26,267 bases of DNA from Methylophaga sp. (GTDB taxonomy: Bacteria > Pseudomonadota > Gammaproteobacteria > Nitrosococcales > Methylophagaceae), in assembly GCA_014762585.1 (NCBI GenBank), contig JABURN010000160.1:1-26267 (forward strand), in the 5' to 3' direction. Shown piece by piece: positions 1 to 8,743 of this stretch (position 1 is the first letter of the stretch; every line of letters starts with the position of its first letter). The notes below the pieces were generated by a model that did not search any database, was not told the DNA's origin, and was given only the letters and a program-made list of their open reading frames with translations. A program made the position numbers and the translations under genes.

Positions 1-1611
1 CGCGGTGAATGACCAAAATGGGGTGCCGCTGATCAATATGGCGATAACTGTGAAGTCTGTGGTGCCACCTATGAGCCGACCGAGCTCAAAAACCCGGTCT
101 CGGCTGTGTCCGGTGCGACACCAATAACCAAAGAGTCAGAGCACTATTTCTTCAAGCTGGGCGACTTCGAGAAAACCCTGCGCGAATGGACCCACAGCGA
201 TCACCTGCAACCGGAAGTCACCCGCAAACTGGGCGAATGGTTCGACAGCGGCCTGCAGGACTGGGATATTTCCCGTGATGCCCCCTACTTCGGCTTTGAA
301 ATCCCGGATACCGAAAACAAGTTTTTCTACGTCTGGATGGATGCCCCCATTGGCTATCTCGCCAGCTTCAAAAATTACTGCGAGCGAGAAGACGTCGATT
401 TCGACAGCTTTATGAAGTCCGGCAGTGACACCGAAATGGTGCACTTTATCGGTAAGGACATCATCTACTTCCATGCCCTTTTCTGGCCGGCCATGCTGGA
501 AGGTGCCGGTTTTCGCCAGCCAGACAATATCTATGCCCACGGCTTTCTGACCGTCGATGGCAAGAAGATGTCCAAATCCCGTGGCACTTTCATCAAGGCC
601 CGCACTTACCTGAATCATCTGAATCCTGAATACCTGCGTTATTACTTCGCCGCTAAACTTGGCAGTGGTATTGATGATATCGACCTGAGCCTCGAAGATT
701 TCCAGACCCGTATCAATGCCGATCTCGTCGGTAAAGTCGTCAACATCGCCAGCCGCTGTGCCGGCTTTTTAACCAAGCGCTTTGAAGGCAAACTGGCTGA
801 TGAATTGAGCGAGCCAGCTTTGTTCAGAGACTTCGCTAACCAGGCGGAAGCGATTGCCAAACGCTATGAGGCCCGTGAATTCGGTCAGGCCATGCGCGAG
901 ATTATGGCATTGGCGGATCGCGCTAACGTTTATATCGACGAAATGAAGCCCTGGGTACTGGCCAAGGAAGAGGGTAAGGACAATGAAGTTCAGGCTATCT
1001 GCAGTATGGGTATCAACCTGTTCCGGCTCCTGGTTGCCTATCTGAAACCCGTCCTGCCGCGCACTGCTGAACAGGCTGAAGCCTTTCTGAATATCGACTC
1101 ATTGCAATGGTCGGATATTGCTAGTCCCCTGCTCGGACATCAAATCAACAAGTTCAAACCACTGATGACCCGCATTGAACAGGATAAAATCGAAGCAATT
1201 ATTGCTGATTCCAAAGACGCCATGGCGGCTGAAGCGACCACAAAAGCAGTGAACACACAAACTTCAAACATCGACCCGCTTACCGACGAAATTCAGTTTG
1301 ACGACTTTGCGAGGATTGATCTGCGCATCGCCAAAATTGTTAACGCCGAGCATGTCGAGGGCGCCGATAAATTACTGAAACTGACGCTGGATATTGGTCT
1401 GGCGGAAAAACAGGTGTTTGCCGGAATTAAATCGGCTTATGCGCCGGAAGAGCTGGTTGGCAAACTCACCGTGATGGTGGCTAATCTGGCACCGCGTAAG
1501 ATGCGGTTTGGGCTGTCTGAGGGGATGGTTCTGGCTGCGGGCCCTGGTGGCAAGGACCTCTTTATTCTGAATCCGGATGAAGGTGCGCAGCCTGGCATGA
1601 GAGTAAAGTAA
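1..1611 (+). CDS. metG: methionyl-tRNA synthetase, C-terminal part (5' truncated, in-frame stop at edge)
   Basis: Charges tRNA-Met with methionine in the cytoplasm. The frame matches bacterial MetRS from about residue 142 of the E. coli enzyme. Visible are the second zinc-knuckle pair CEVC (about 46-57), the motif DAPIGY, the KMSKS loop KKMSKS (562-579), the anticodon-binding helical domain, and the C-terminal tRNA-binding OB fold (about 1290-1611, with [10 protein letters not shown]), ending at a normal C-terminus. The beginning is odd. The codons at 7-12 read GAA TGA where the family has Thr-Cys, and the codon at 19-21 is TGG where the family has the next Cys. An in-frame stop therefore sits at the first CxxC pair. 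This could be poor sequence at a contig end or a real lesion; everything downstream looks functional. The true start lies outside the window, and a GTG at 106 is not a plausible start. Confidence 0.95.
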
Positions 1612-1811
1612 TTAACCACAGAGACACAGAGAACATAGCGTTTTTAGAGACATCCGCAGATTACCCAGATGGGCGCAGATTACAATCATTAAACGCAAAC
1701 CCCACTCACAACTGAGTTGTCATGCTGCAACGAAACGACTTCAGATCAGCCACTTTTAATCTGTGAAAATCCGCGAAATCTGCGGATAGATTTTTTATTT
1801 ACTCTGTGCTT
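1612..1811. repeat. imperfect inverted-repeat element, copy 1
   Basis: Starts right after the metG stop with AACCACAGAGACACAGAG (1614-1631) and ends with ACTCTGTGC (about 1800-1808). Inside, the left arm carries ATCCGCAGATTACCCAGATG and the right arm carries AATCTGTGAAAATCCGCG followed by AAATCTGCGGAT, so outer and inner segments are roughly inverted. The same modules recur at 7375-7583. Similar intergenic elements occur in many unrelated bacteria, from memory rather than a search. The following stretch, 1812-2002, shows no gene or clear signal. Confidence 0.6.
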
Positions 1812-2002
1812 GTTGTCAATAGCTTCTGTCAGTCACCAAAGAAGAGAACTTCATCCTACTCAGCAACAAATATACTCTGGCAATTGTTACCGTGAACAAC
1901 ATTGTTTCTTGCGGTTACCCCATTATCTCAAATCCTGGTAAACCTGCCATGCTCAAATCCTTTTGAAATATTTGATAAAAGCTTTCCGCTTCGCCTACAA
2001 AC

Positions 2003-2031
2003 AAAAAAGCCCCGGTTGTTACACCGAGGCT
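2003..2031 (-). terminator. rho-independent terminator of the pilin gene
   Basis: On the minus strand AGCCTCGGT pairs with ACCGGGGCT (one G-U pair) around the short loop GTAACA, followed at once by a run of six T. It lies 55 bp past the pilin stop codon and is correctly oriented for it. Confidence 0.8.
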
Positions 2032-2086
2032 CTTTCGCATCATTCAGGTCAAAATTATATCAATCGTGTCTGACCCCTTTGATTTG

Positions 2087-2533
2087 TTAGGTTTTTGGTT
2101 CGTATTTACTATCAATAGTTGAGTCTGCGTGAATTTCCCATGTTGTACCAGCTGAGTTACAAGTTCCTTGATAGACAACAGTCTCACCATCAATTTGAGG
2201 AACTGTATCATAAGTAATTGTAATTTTTGCTTGTGAAGCGGCTGTGTCACCTGGCGCAAGTACAATTTGCTCTACATATTCACTGTTTTGACCATAGTCG
2301 GTAGCGTCAGGAAGTTGATAGTTAGCATTGCTGGCACTGGCAAAAGTATTACCTTCACTACAATTGATACCAACAGCTGTACGGATTGGTGCAGACATAC
2401 TTACACCTTCCTGTACTTTACTTCTGATTGTGTAATCCTGATAAGCAGGCAACGCAATCGCTGCCAGAATACCGATAATCGCGACCACGATCATCAGTTC
2501 GATCAATGTAAAACCTTGTTGGTTGTGTTTCAT
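2087..2533 (-). CDS. pilA: type IV major pilin (PilA)
   Basis: Structural subunit of type IV pili, exported, cleaved by the prepilin peptidase PilD and assembled through the inner membrane. The N-terminus [17 protein letters not shown] has a six-residue positively charged leader ending in Gly, then mature Phe, with the conserved Glu5 and the long hydrophobic helix. At 148 residues it has normal pilin length. Two cysteines (about residue 58 in INCSEG and near residue 124 in GTCNSAG) could form the C-terminal disulfide loop. A GGAG ribosome binding site lies about 9 nt before the ATG. It has its own sigma54-like promoter and terminator, so it is probably monocistronic. The upstream gene encodes a PglL-type oligosaccharyltransferase, suggesting that this pilin is O-glycosylated. 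Confidence 0.95.
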   Translation of the reverse strand: MKHNQQGFTLIELMIVVAIIGILAAIALPAYQDYTIRSKVQEGVSMSAPIRTAVGINCSEGNTFASASNANYQLPDATDYGQNSEYVEQIVLAPGDTAASQAKITITYDTVPQIDGETVVYQGTCNSAGTTWEIHADSTIDSKYEPKT

Positions 2534-2590
2534 TCTCTAATCTCCATGATTGAACAAACAGCAAACACCAAATTTGCTTGATTGGATGTA

Positions 2591-2606
2591 TGCGACAACC
2601 ATGCCA
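2591..2606 (-). promoter_or_regulatory. sigma54 (RpoN) promoter of the pilin gene
   Basis: The minus strand reads TGGCATGGTTGTCGCA. It matches the -24/-12 consensus TGGCACGRNNNTTGCW at 14 of 16 positions, with the essential GG and GC exactly 12 bases apart. It would start transcription near 2580, leaving a leader of about 47 nt. PilA genes of Pseudomonas and relatives are known to use RpoN with PilR. Confidence 0.75.
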
Positions 2607-2691
2607 TAAAATAAACCATTAATTTTCAACAACTTAAGAGAAACACCTGATACATCAAAACATTCCAAATGTCAGTTTGTGACGTAGCGCG

Positions 2692-4407
2692 TCAGTATTG
2701 ACAAAAGTTAACCGCGCTCTTGAGTCGTTCAGATTGCGGATAGATGGCGAGTCCCTGTTTAGCGGTTTCACAATAATGTTCTTTATCGCCCAAAAATTCA
2801 TAAGCATCGGTCAGTTTGATATACAAATCCACATCCGGTCGCTGTTGTAAAAGCTGCTCGCCCCACTTAGTAAAATAGACCACATTTTCTCTAAGCCCAT
2901 ACTGGATACTGGAATACATCATCGCGCTCATATCTATCCACTGCGCCTGTTCTGAGAGATAGGGGTTTTGTTTGGCAATGGGTAAGGGATTCTCTGACTG
3001 CTTACCTTTATAAAAAGCCACAAAATCCCAATTTGCCCTGATGGTGTGTGTTAAGAACAGTACAAAAATCAGGGTCAGTGTCAGCACGGTAATAGCGCTG
3101 AGCTTTTGAGCATACATCGTCATGCCATTGTTGCGCTGTCTCGAAAGATGCACAAATGGCAGCGCCATGAGCAGCAATAAAGCAAACCAGTGCACTGCCG
3201 ACATATAAAGCGGTAATTCCACCTGTGTATGCAGACTGATGGGAATGAGTAATGCCAGATAACTCCAGCCTCTGGAAGCGCCGGATTTGCGTAAAGCCAC
3301 AATCACCCCGGTCACCACGAAAATGATGCCCAGAATAGCAGTGAGACCGCCTTCCACCATCCATTGAAACATTTCATTGTGTGGATGCCCAACCATTTCT
3401 TTGGGTAGCTTGGCATCTTGGTGCTCAGCGTAGAAACCAGGCTTCGCATGCTGGAATTCACGAGCAAAACTACCAATACCATGCCCAAACAAAGGCTCTT
3501 GTTTTAGCAGATCAAAAGAGATGTTATAAATCCCCAGTCTAGCCGAACCGGAATAACCAGACTGCATGGCAACCGTTTTATCCATCGCCTTACCACCACT
3601 GGGTATTAGCCCAGATACAAAGCCAGCCACTAAAGCAAGAAGTAAAACTACTGTGAAAACTTTATTCCGGATAAGCGTTTTTTTCCTGGCGACGAGGAGG
3701 ATCGGCATGGCCACAGCGAGAGTTAGGAAGCCGATTCTTGAGCCTGAAAAACCAATAATAAAAGCCGCTGCCAACACCATTAGCACAGTGAACAACTGAA
3801 ACAATGGTTGCCGTTTAAATAAAATAGGTCTGGAGGCAAGATAAAATGCCAGAACAATACTGGTGACCAAAAAGGTGGCCTGGTTATTAATTTGCTGAAA
3901 TAAGCCTGAAGGGATACCTTCCGGGGACTTGGGTAATAGATAAGGCATGTCAGCTTTTAACCAAATCTGTAGGAGGCCTATTCCAGCATGAATAAGACCG
4001 GATAAAGCAATAATCAACAATAACCTGTCCCAACGGCCCTGCCTGAATTTGTGCTGAAACAGGCTGAAGAAAAATGCCAGCCCGCCCAGAATAAAAAGCA
4101 CGCGAAACAGCCACTTCAATGGCTGTTCTACACCCGCCAGAAATCCACTGATTATCACCAGGATGGGAAACGCGGCTATGAAAATGAAATAGCGTGGTAA
4201 CTGATATGTTTCGGACTTAATGACTTTGTTAAGTGAATAGGCAATAAATATCAATGCCACCAGCCAAGTAGTGCTGTTATTAGGAATTCTAAGCCCCTCG
4301 CCTCCCAGGTTTGGGTGGTAATACAATGGGGCGAGTAGAAATAAAACCGCCAGCATGATTTCGGCCGGGGTCCATCTGGAGAAAAATGACTGGCGAGGTT
4401 GTGACAT
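2692..4407 (-). CDS. PglL-type pilin O-oligosaccharyltransferase (Wzy_C family)
   Basis: Integral inner-membrane enzyme of the PglL/TfpO/WaaL family, which transfers lipid-linked glycans to periplasmic proteins such as pilins. It has 571 residues, about a dozen hydrophobic segments, the Wzy_C-type loop with FGHGIGSFAREFQ and HPHNEMFQWMVEGG (around residues 310-345), and a later HTQVELPLYMSAVHW segment typical of PglL rather than WaaL. A soluble C-terminal region (about 460-571) resembles the Wzy_C_2 domain. An AAGGA site precedes the ATG. It lies directly upstream of the pilin on the same strand, with 158 bp and a sigma54 promoter between them, which supports pilin as its substrate. O-antigen ligase is the alternative, less likely because of the neighbour and the motifs. 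Confidence 0.85.
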   Translation of the reverse strand: MSQPRQSFFSRWTPAEIMLAVLFLLAPLYYHPNLGGEGLRIPNNSTTWLVALIFIAYSLNKVIKSETYQLPRYFIFIAAFPILVIISGFLAGVEQPLKWLFRVLFILGGLAFFFSLFQHKFRQGRWDRLLLIIALSGLIHAGIGLLQIWLKADMPYLLPKSPEGIPSGLFQQINNQATFLVTSIVLAFYLASRPILFKRQPLFQLFTVLMVLAAAFIIGFSGSRIGFLTLAVAMPILLVARKKTLIRNKVFTVVLLLALVAGFVSGLIPSGGKAMDKTVAMQSGYSGSARLGIYNISFDLLKQEPLFGHGIGSFAREFQHAKPGFYAEHQDAKLPKEMVGHPHNEMFQWMVEGGLTAILGIIFVVTGVIVALRKSGASRGWSYLALLIPISLHTQVELPLYMSAVHWFALLLLMALPFVHLSRQRNNGMTMYAQKLSAITVLTLTLIFVLFLTHTIRANWDFVAFYKGKQSENPLPIAKQNPYLSEQAQWIDMSAMMYSSIQYGLRENVVYFTKWGEQLLQQRPDVDLYIKLTDAYEFLGDKEHYCETAKQGLAIYPQSERLKSAVNFCQY

Positions 4408-4540
4408 GAATCAGTCCTTGTTGTGATTTGCTGTAATCGCGAATATTGGCTGCCCGGTGATTGTAGCAGAGGGCTGGGGTGGTATAGATTGATTGCTCAT
4501 CATCCTAACCTTACCCTCAAGGGAGGAAGTGATAGCCCGG

Positions 4541-4601
4541 AGCCCTCAGGCAAACAGTACCTACTCCCTCTCCCTCCGGCAGAGGTTTTGGAGTGAGGGC
4601 T
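4541..4601. repeat. REP-like palindromic repeat
   Basis: Outer arms AGCCCTCA (4541-4548) and TGAGGGCT (4594-4601) are perfect inverted copies. Between them lie CCCTCTCCCTCCGG and CAGAGG, a degraded form of the CCCTCTCCC/GGAGAGGG palindromes found between genes in many proteobacteria. The right arm reaches the stop codon of the TPR gene, so it may act as its transcript end. The rest of 4408-4599 has no other clear signal. Confidence 0.45.
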
Positions 4602-6195
4602 ATAAGACTGGTTTCAAATCAAACGCAATACAAATCCGCTCTTCATCTGAACTGAACGGAATGGTTCTGTGGAAAACTGAGGATGGAAACATCACCAGAT
4701 CGCCGACTTCCGGTGCAATGGTTTTGGTGGGGAAGTTATCGTGTTTCTTCGGATATTCATCACCATGGGTGCTGAGTTCGATACTGCCTTCATGCTCGTG
4801 TTGTTTGTTTTTTGGCAATGACAAATACAAAGAACCGCTGACCCAGCCTTCCTCGTGGATATGCGAATTCAGGTGTCCACCGATTTTCATTCGCACATAC
4901 CAGGAGCTGGCAAATTCTGTGTTTTTGGGAAAAGCTTTAACAAACTGGCAGTTTTCGCTGGCAAAGGTCTGACGATAACGCTCAACCGCCTGAGTGACAC
5001 ATTCAGCCAGCTTTCTGAAAGAAGCTTCCGGGCGTTTAAATAAGTTACCGGATGATTGAACGCCGTTGTAGAGCCTTCCCTGAGACTTTTCTTCTGCGTC
5101 GCAGGTTTCGATGTCGTTGAGAAGTTGTTTCAGCAGTTCACTGTCGCCCTTGAGCTCCGGGATTTCGGTGTGGAACACAAAATCCAGCGGATTTTTACAG
5201 AAGTTATAGTCGTTCTCGACGCCAAAGTTTTCTGCATAATGCCCAGCCAGCGTGGCTAAAAATGGAGAATTATCTTTGCTACGTTTAAGTTCATCCAGCC
5301 CTTGTTTAAAGGCATCAAACTGACCGGTTTTGTATAAGCAATATAAAGACCGCTCTTGCCAGTCGGCATATTGTGATTGCTGGAAATGTTTCAACGCGCC
5401 TTCCAGATCACCACTATCGTATAAATAGACCGCTAAGCTGTAGTTGGCGAGCGGTAATTCAGGATCGAGTTTTAATGCGTGCTGATAGGCTTTGACTGAC
5501 TCTTCATATCGTCCCTGCTCGCGCAGTACTTCACCGATGTTGCTGTGTACTTCGGCATAGTCCGGGTTGATTTCCAGTGCCTGATTATAGGCCTCAATCG
5601 CATCGCCCAGTTTGCCCTGATTTTTCAGCGCGGTACCAAGGTTAAACCAGGTCTGTGCATCCGAATGAATCTCCAGTGCTCGTTGATAGGCATCAACGGC
5701 TTCGGTCAGTAAGCCCTGCTCCTGCAGCACCACGCCTAAATTCGCTCTGGCCTCATAAAATCCGGGCTCAAGTTCTATCGCTTTCTGATAACTGTTGGCA
5801 GCCAGATCATATTGGCGCTGGTTCTGGTAAGTAGCCCCCAGGTTGTAATGCGCATCGACCAGAGACGGTTTGAGTTTGACGGTTTTCTTATAGCTCTGAA
5901 TCGCTTCTTCAGTACGATTGAGATTGGTCAGTAAAATGCCGACATTGAAATGCAACTCAGCAATGTTCGGATCAATTTTCAATGCTTTACGGAAGGCGTC
6001 GATAGCTTCCTTAAACTTGTTCTGTCCCGCCAGGGCATTGCCATAAAGGTTGTGCAGCACGAAAGCATTAGGAAACTGCTTGAGCATTTTTTTAGCGGTG
6101 GATTCGGCAACAGCGAGCTGGCCACTGTTGAGAGCATTCAGAACCGGTTGAATTTCTGCTTGCGTCGGTTGTCTCAGTTGCGCATTCTTTTTCAT
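4600..6195 (-). CDS. TPR protein with C-terminal putative 2OG-Fe(II) oxygenase domain
   Basis: A protein of 531 residues, cytoplasmic by the lack of a signal peptide. Residues 10-320 form about eight tandem tetratricopeptide repeats with repeated WFNLGTALKNQG-like and A..AY..AL.I.P patterns, a protein-binding scaffold. Residues about 330-531 look like the putative 2OG-Fe(II) oxygenase family TIGR02466. The segment GGHLNSHIHEEGWVSGSLYL (438-457) gives His and Glu ligands, a distal His lies in VFHRTIPF (His509), and an Arg near 520 could bind 2-oxoglutarate. The substrate is unknown; a partner protein held by the TPR groove is an inference. It is transcribed alone, divergent from the DUF457 gene. 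No strong ribosome binding site is seen before the ATG at 6195. Confidence 0.82.
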   Translation of the reverse strand: MKKNAQLRQPTQAEIQPVLNALNSGQLAVAESTAKKMLKQFPNAFVLHNLYGNALAGQNKFKEAIDAFRKALKIDPNIAELHFNVGILLTNLNRTEEAIQSYKKTVKLKPSLVDAHYNLGATYQNQRQYDLAANSYQKAIELEPGFYEARANLGVVLQEQGLLTEAVDAYQRALEIHSDAQTWFNLGTALKNQGKLGDAIEAYNQALEINPDYAEVHSNIGEVLREQGRYEESVKAYQHALKLDPELPLANYSLAVYLYDSGDLEGALKHFQQSQYADWQERSLYCLYKTGQFDAFKQGLDELKRSKDNSPFLATLAGHYAENFGVENDYNFCKNPLDFVFHTEIPELKGDSELLKQLLNDIETCDAEEKSQGRLYNGVQSSGNLFKRPEASFRKLAECVTQAVERYRQTFASENCQFVKAFPKNTEFASSWYVRMKIGGHLNSHIHEEGWVSGSLYLSLPKNKQHEHEGSIELSTHGDEYPKKHDNFPTKTIAPEVGDLVMFPSSVFHRTIPFSSDEERICIAFDLKPVL

Positions 6196-6346
6196 GGTGA
6201 GCTTGGCTTCAGGTTGGCGGAACAGGTCTCAAGCCTGTTTTAATCAAACCCTGAATGTATAACAGGGAATTTTTTCCCGCAAGCGCCCGAAGACTTGTCT
6301 CAGACATATAAATCAAACAGAGACTGTAGAGTTAACTGAAAATCAG

Positions 6347-7369
6347 ATGGATACCATTACTCAGGCCCTGTTGGGCGGCGCTGTTGGTTATGTTGTGGCC
6401 GAGAAGCATTCCCGCAGAAAAGCCATGCTTTGGGGAGCCGGTATTGCGGTACTGCCGGACCTCGACGTATTTATACCTTACGACAATGATCTTGATGCGA
6501 TGACGTTCCATCGCAGTTGGACACATTCCTGGCTGGTCCACACGATTGCCGCACCGATTATTGCCTTGCTGCTTCATCGCTTTGATAACACCTCCAGATT
6601 TTCAACCTGGTGGTTATTGATTTGGCTCACCCTGGTCACACATGCCGGGCTTGATGCCCTGACCGTTTATGGTACCCAGTTATTCTGGCCTTTCATGCCG
6701 CCTCCAGTTTCCGGTGGCAGCGTATTTATAATCGACCCGACCTACTCAGCCGCATTGCTGGCGGGGTTCATCGCCGTGCTGTTTTGGCCAAATCGAGCGC
6801 GCAGCGACAAAATCATGCGTTTTGGCTTTGCCTTCAGTTGTCTTTATCTGATTTGGGGGTTTAGCGCGCAGCAGTGGGTAACGCAGCAAACCAAACAGGC
6901 ACTCGCCGAGCAGAATATTGAGCACATACATATGCAGGTGTCTGCAACGGCATTTAACACGCTGTTGTGGCGGATTATCGTGGTCGCTGATGATTTCTAT
7001 TACGAAGGTTTCCGATCCCTGCTGGATGATGGTGAAAAAATGACTTTCCGTCGTTATGATCGTGGCGGCGATCTGATTGAAGCGACACAATCACTGCCCG
7101 CTTTCAAACGCATCGACTGGTTCACCAACGGCCTGTTCAAACTTGAAAGACAGGGCAAGCAGATCATTGCGACTGATCTGAGAATGGGGATGGAACCGGC
7201 TTACTTCTTCCGTTTCAATCTGGCTGATGATAATGGGCATGAGTTGAGACCAGCTATCCCCAACCGGGTCAGAGTGGAATCCAACCGGGAACAGGGGGTT
7301 CGCTGGGTGTGGCAAAGGATCTGGAATCCGGCGGTGCAGTTTGATTTCAGGCCGGCGTTACATCAATAA
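6347..7369 (+). CDS. DUF457 / YdjM-type membrane-bound metal-dependent hydrolase
   Basis: A predicted inner-membrane protein of 340 residues. The N-terminal half carries the family's metal-binding signatures: MDTITQALLGGAVGY at the start, the aspartates of LPDLDVF, the histidines in HRSWTHSWLVH and THAGLDALTVYG, and several hydrophobic helices to about residue 180. The second half is a soluble domain typical of the longer members. The family is annotated as hydrolases related to E. coli YdjM, but the substrate is not known. The gene stands alone: divergent from the TPR gene, and followed after 5 bp by the second inverted-repeat element. Confidence 0.85.
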   Translation: MDTITQALLGGAVGYVVAEKHSRRKAMLWGAGIAVLPDLDVFIPYDNDLDAMTFHRSWTHSWLVHTIAAPIIALLLHRFDNTSRFSTWWLLIWLTLVTHAGLDALTVYGTQLFWPFMPPPVSGGSVFIIDPTYSAALLAGFIAVLFWPNRARSDKIMRFGFAFSCLYLIWGFSAQQWVTQQTKQALAEQNIEHIHMQVSATAFNTLLWRIIVVADDFYYEGFRSLLDDGEKMTFRRYDRGGDLIEATQSLPAFKRIDWFTNGLFKLERQGKQIIATDLRMGMEPAYFFRFNLADDNGHELRPAIPNRVRVESNREQGVRWVWQRIWNPAVQFDFRPALHQ

Positions 7370-7584
7370 CGAGCAACCACAGAGACACAGAGGGAATGAA
7401 AAGTTATCCGCAGGTTTCGCTGATTTTCACAGATTAAATGTGGCCCACACAAACTAATTGTGTATCAACAAGATTTTTAGTTGTGTCCTGATTCTGTCTT
7501 TCCTAACTTGTAATCTGTATTCATCTGCGTGATCTGCGGATGAATCTGAAAGCGCTGTACCCCCTCTGCGTCACTGTGTTTCCA
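7370..7584. repeat. imperfect inverted-repeat element, copy 2
   Basis: Begins with AACCACAGAGACACAGAG (7375-7392), identical to copy 1 over these 18 bases. It continues with TTATCCGCAG and TTTTCACAGATTAAAT, and closes with TCATCTGCGTGATCTGCGG and CTGCGTCACTGTGTTTCC. A central inverted piece (AACTAATTGTG and TTTTTAGTTGTG) also differs from copy 1. It fills the whole gap between the convergent DUF457 and ald genes. Both copies sit between convergent genes, where such an element could fold and end transcription from both sides. Confidence 0.6.
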
Positions 7585-8703
7585 TCAGTCTCTCAGCACC
7601 TTTTCCGGGCTGACATAGTCATAGCCATGCGCTTCAGCCACCGCCTGATAAGTTATTTTCCCTTGATAAACATTCAGTCCCGCAAGCAAATGCGGATCTT
7701 CTTTCAGCGCTTTTTCCACCCCTTTATTTGCTAACGCGAGCACAAAAGGCAGTGTGGCATTGGTCAGCGCGAAAGTTGAGGTTCTGGCCACCGCACCGGG
7801 CATATTGGCAACACAGTAATGAATGACGCCCTCCTCCTCATAGGTTGGCTCATCATGTGTGGTCGGACGTGAGCTTTCAAAACAGCCTCCCTGATCAATG
7901 GAAACATCCACCAGCACGGCGCCGTTTTTCATCACTTTCAGCATGGCCCTGGATATCAACTTAGGCGCTTTTGCGCCCGGCAATAAAACGGCACCGACGA
8001 TGATATCGGCCGTTATTGCTGCCTGCTCTATCGATTCGGATGTGGCATAGAGTGTTTTAAGCTGAGGACCGAACTGCTCATCCAATGCTTTTAATCGGGG
8101 AATGGATTTGTCCAGAATCGTCACATTGGCTCCCAGCCCCATCGCCATCCTGGCCGCATTGATACCAACCACGCCACCGCCGATGACAGCGACATTAGCC
8201 GGCGACACACCGGGCACCCCGCCTATCAATACCCCCATGCCACCCTGTGTCTTTTCCAGGGCATGGGCTGCCGCCTGAATTGCCATCCGGCCTGCCACTT
8301 CACTCATTGGTGCCAGCAAAGGCAGACCACCAGCGGTATCGGTCACGGTTTCATAGGCAATGCAGGTCGCACCGGAGCCAACAAGCTCCCTAGTTTGTTC
8401 TGCGTCTGGTGCCAGATGCAGATAGGTAAACAGAGTCTGATCACTACGCAGCAGCGCACGCTCCTGTGACAGCGGTTCCTTGACCTTGATTATCAGCTCA
8501 GCTCGTTTGAACAGGTCCGTGACCTCATTTACCAACTCAGCCCCGGCCAGGCGATAATCCTCGTTGCTGAGGCCAATTTCTGTCCCGGCATCTGTCTCAA
8601 TCAGAACCTGATGACCGGCTTTGCTCAACTCTCGGACACCTGCCGGTGTCAAACCAACGCGGTACTCGTGATTTTTTATTTCCCTGGGTACACCGATTAA
8701 CAT
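7585..8703 (-). CDS. ald: alanine dehydrogenase
   Basis: NAD-dependent interconversion of L-alanine with pyruvate and ammonia in the cytoplasm. The start MLIGVPREIKNHEYRVGLTP is the family signature. The conserved KVKEP lysine, the HLAPD histidine, the NAD-binding VIGGGVVG (about 174-181) and VDVSIDQGG with its catalytic aspartate are all present. The length is 372 residues, normal for Ald. The ATG at 8703 is preceded by GGAG about 9 nt upstream; the frame stays open further upstream but without family similarity. It is divergent from selO, with 40 bp shared for both promoters. The 3' end abuts the inverted-repeat element. Confidence 0.96.
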   Translation of the reverse strand: MLIGVPREIKNHEYRVGLTPAGVRELSKAGHQVLIETDAGTEIGLSNEDYRLAGAELVNEVTDLFKRAELIIKVKEPLSQERALLRSDQTLFTYLHLAPDAEQTRELVGSGATCIAYETVTDTAGGLPLLAPMSEVAGRMAIQAAAHALEKTQGGMGVLIGGVPGVSPANVAVIGGGVVGINAARMAMGLGANVTILDKSIPRLKALDEQFGPQLKTLYATSESIEQAAITADIIVGAVLLPGAKAPKLISRAMLKVMKNGAVLVDVSIDQGGCFESSRPTTHDEPTYEEEGVIHYCVANMPGAVARTSTFALTNATLPFVLALANKGVEKALKEDPHLLAGLNVYQGKITYQAVAEAHGYDYVSPEKVLRD

Positions 8704-8743
8704 CACTTTTCTCCGGTTTTTTGTTGCCCGCAATTCTGATGTA

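Noticed and set aside
1717-2090. Small plus-strand frames downstream of metG
   Set aside because: They lie over the inverted-repeat element and the pilin terminator, with no ribosome binding site or family likeness.
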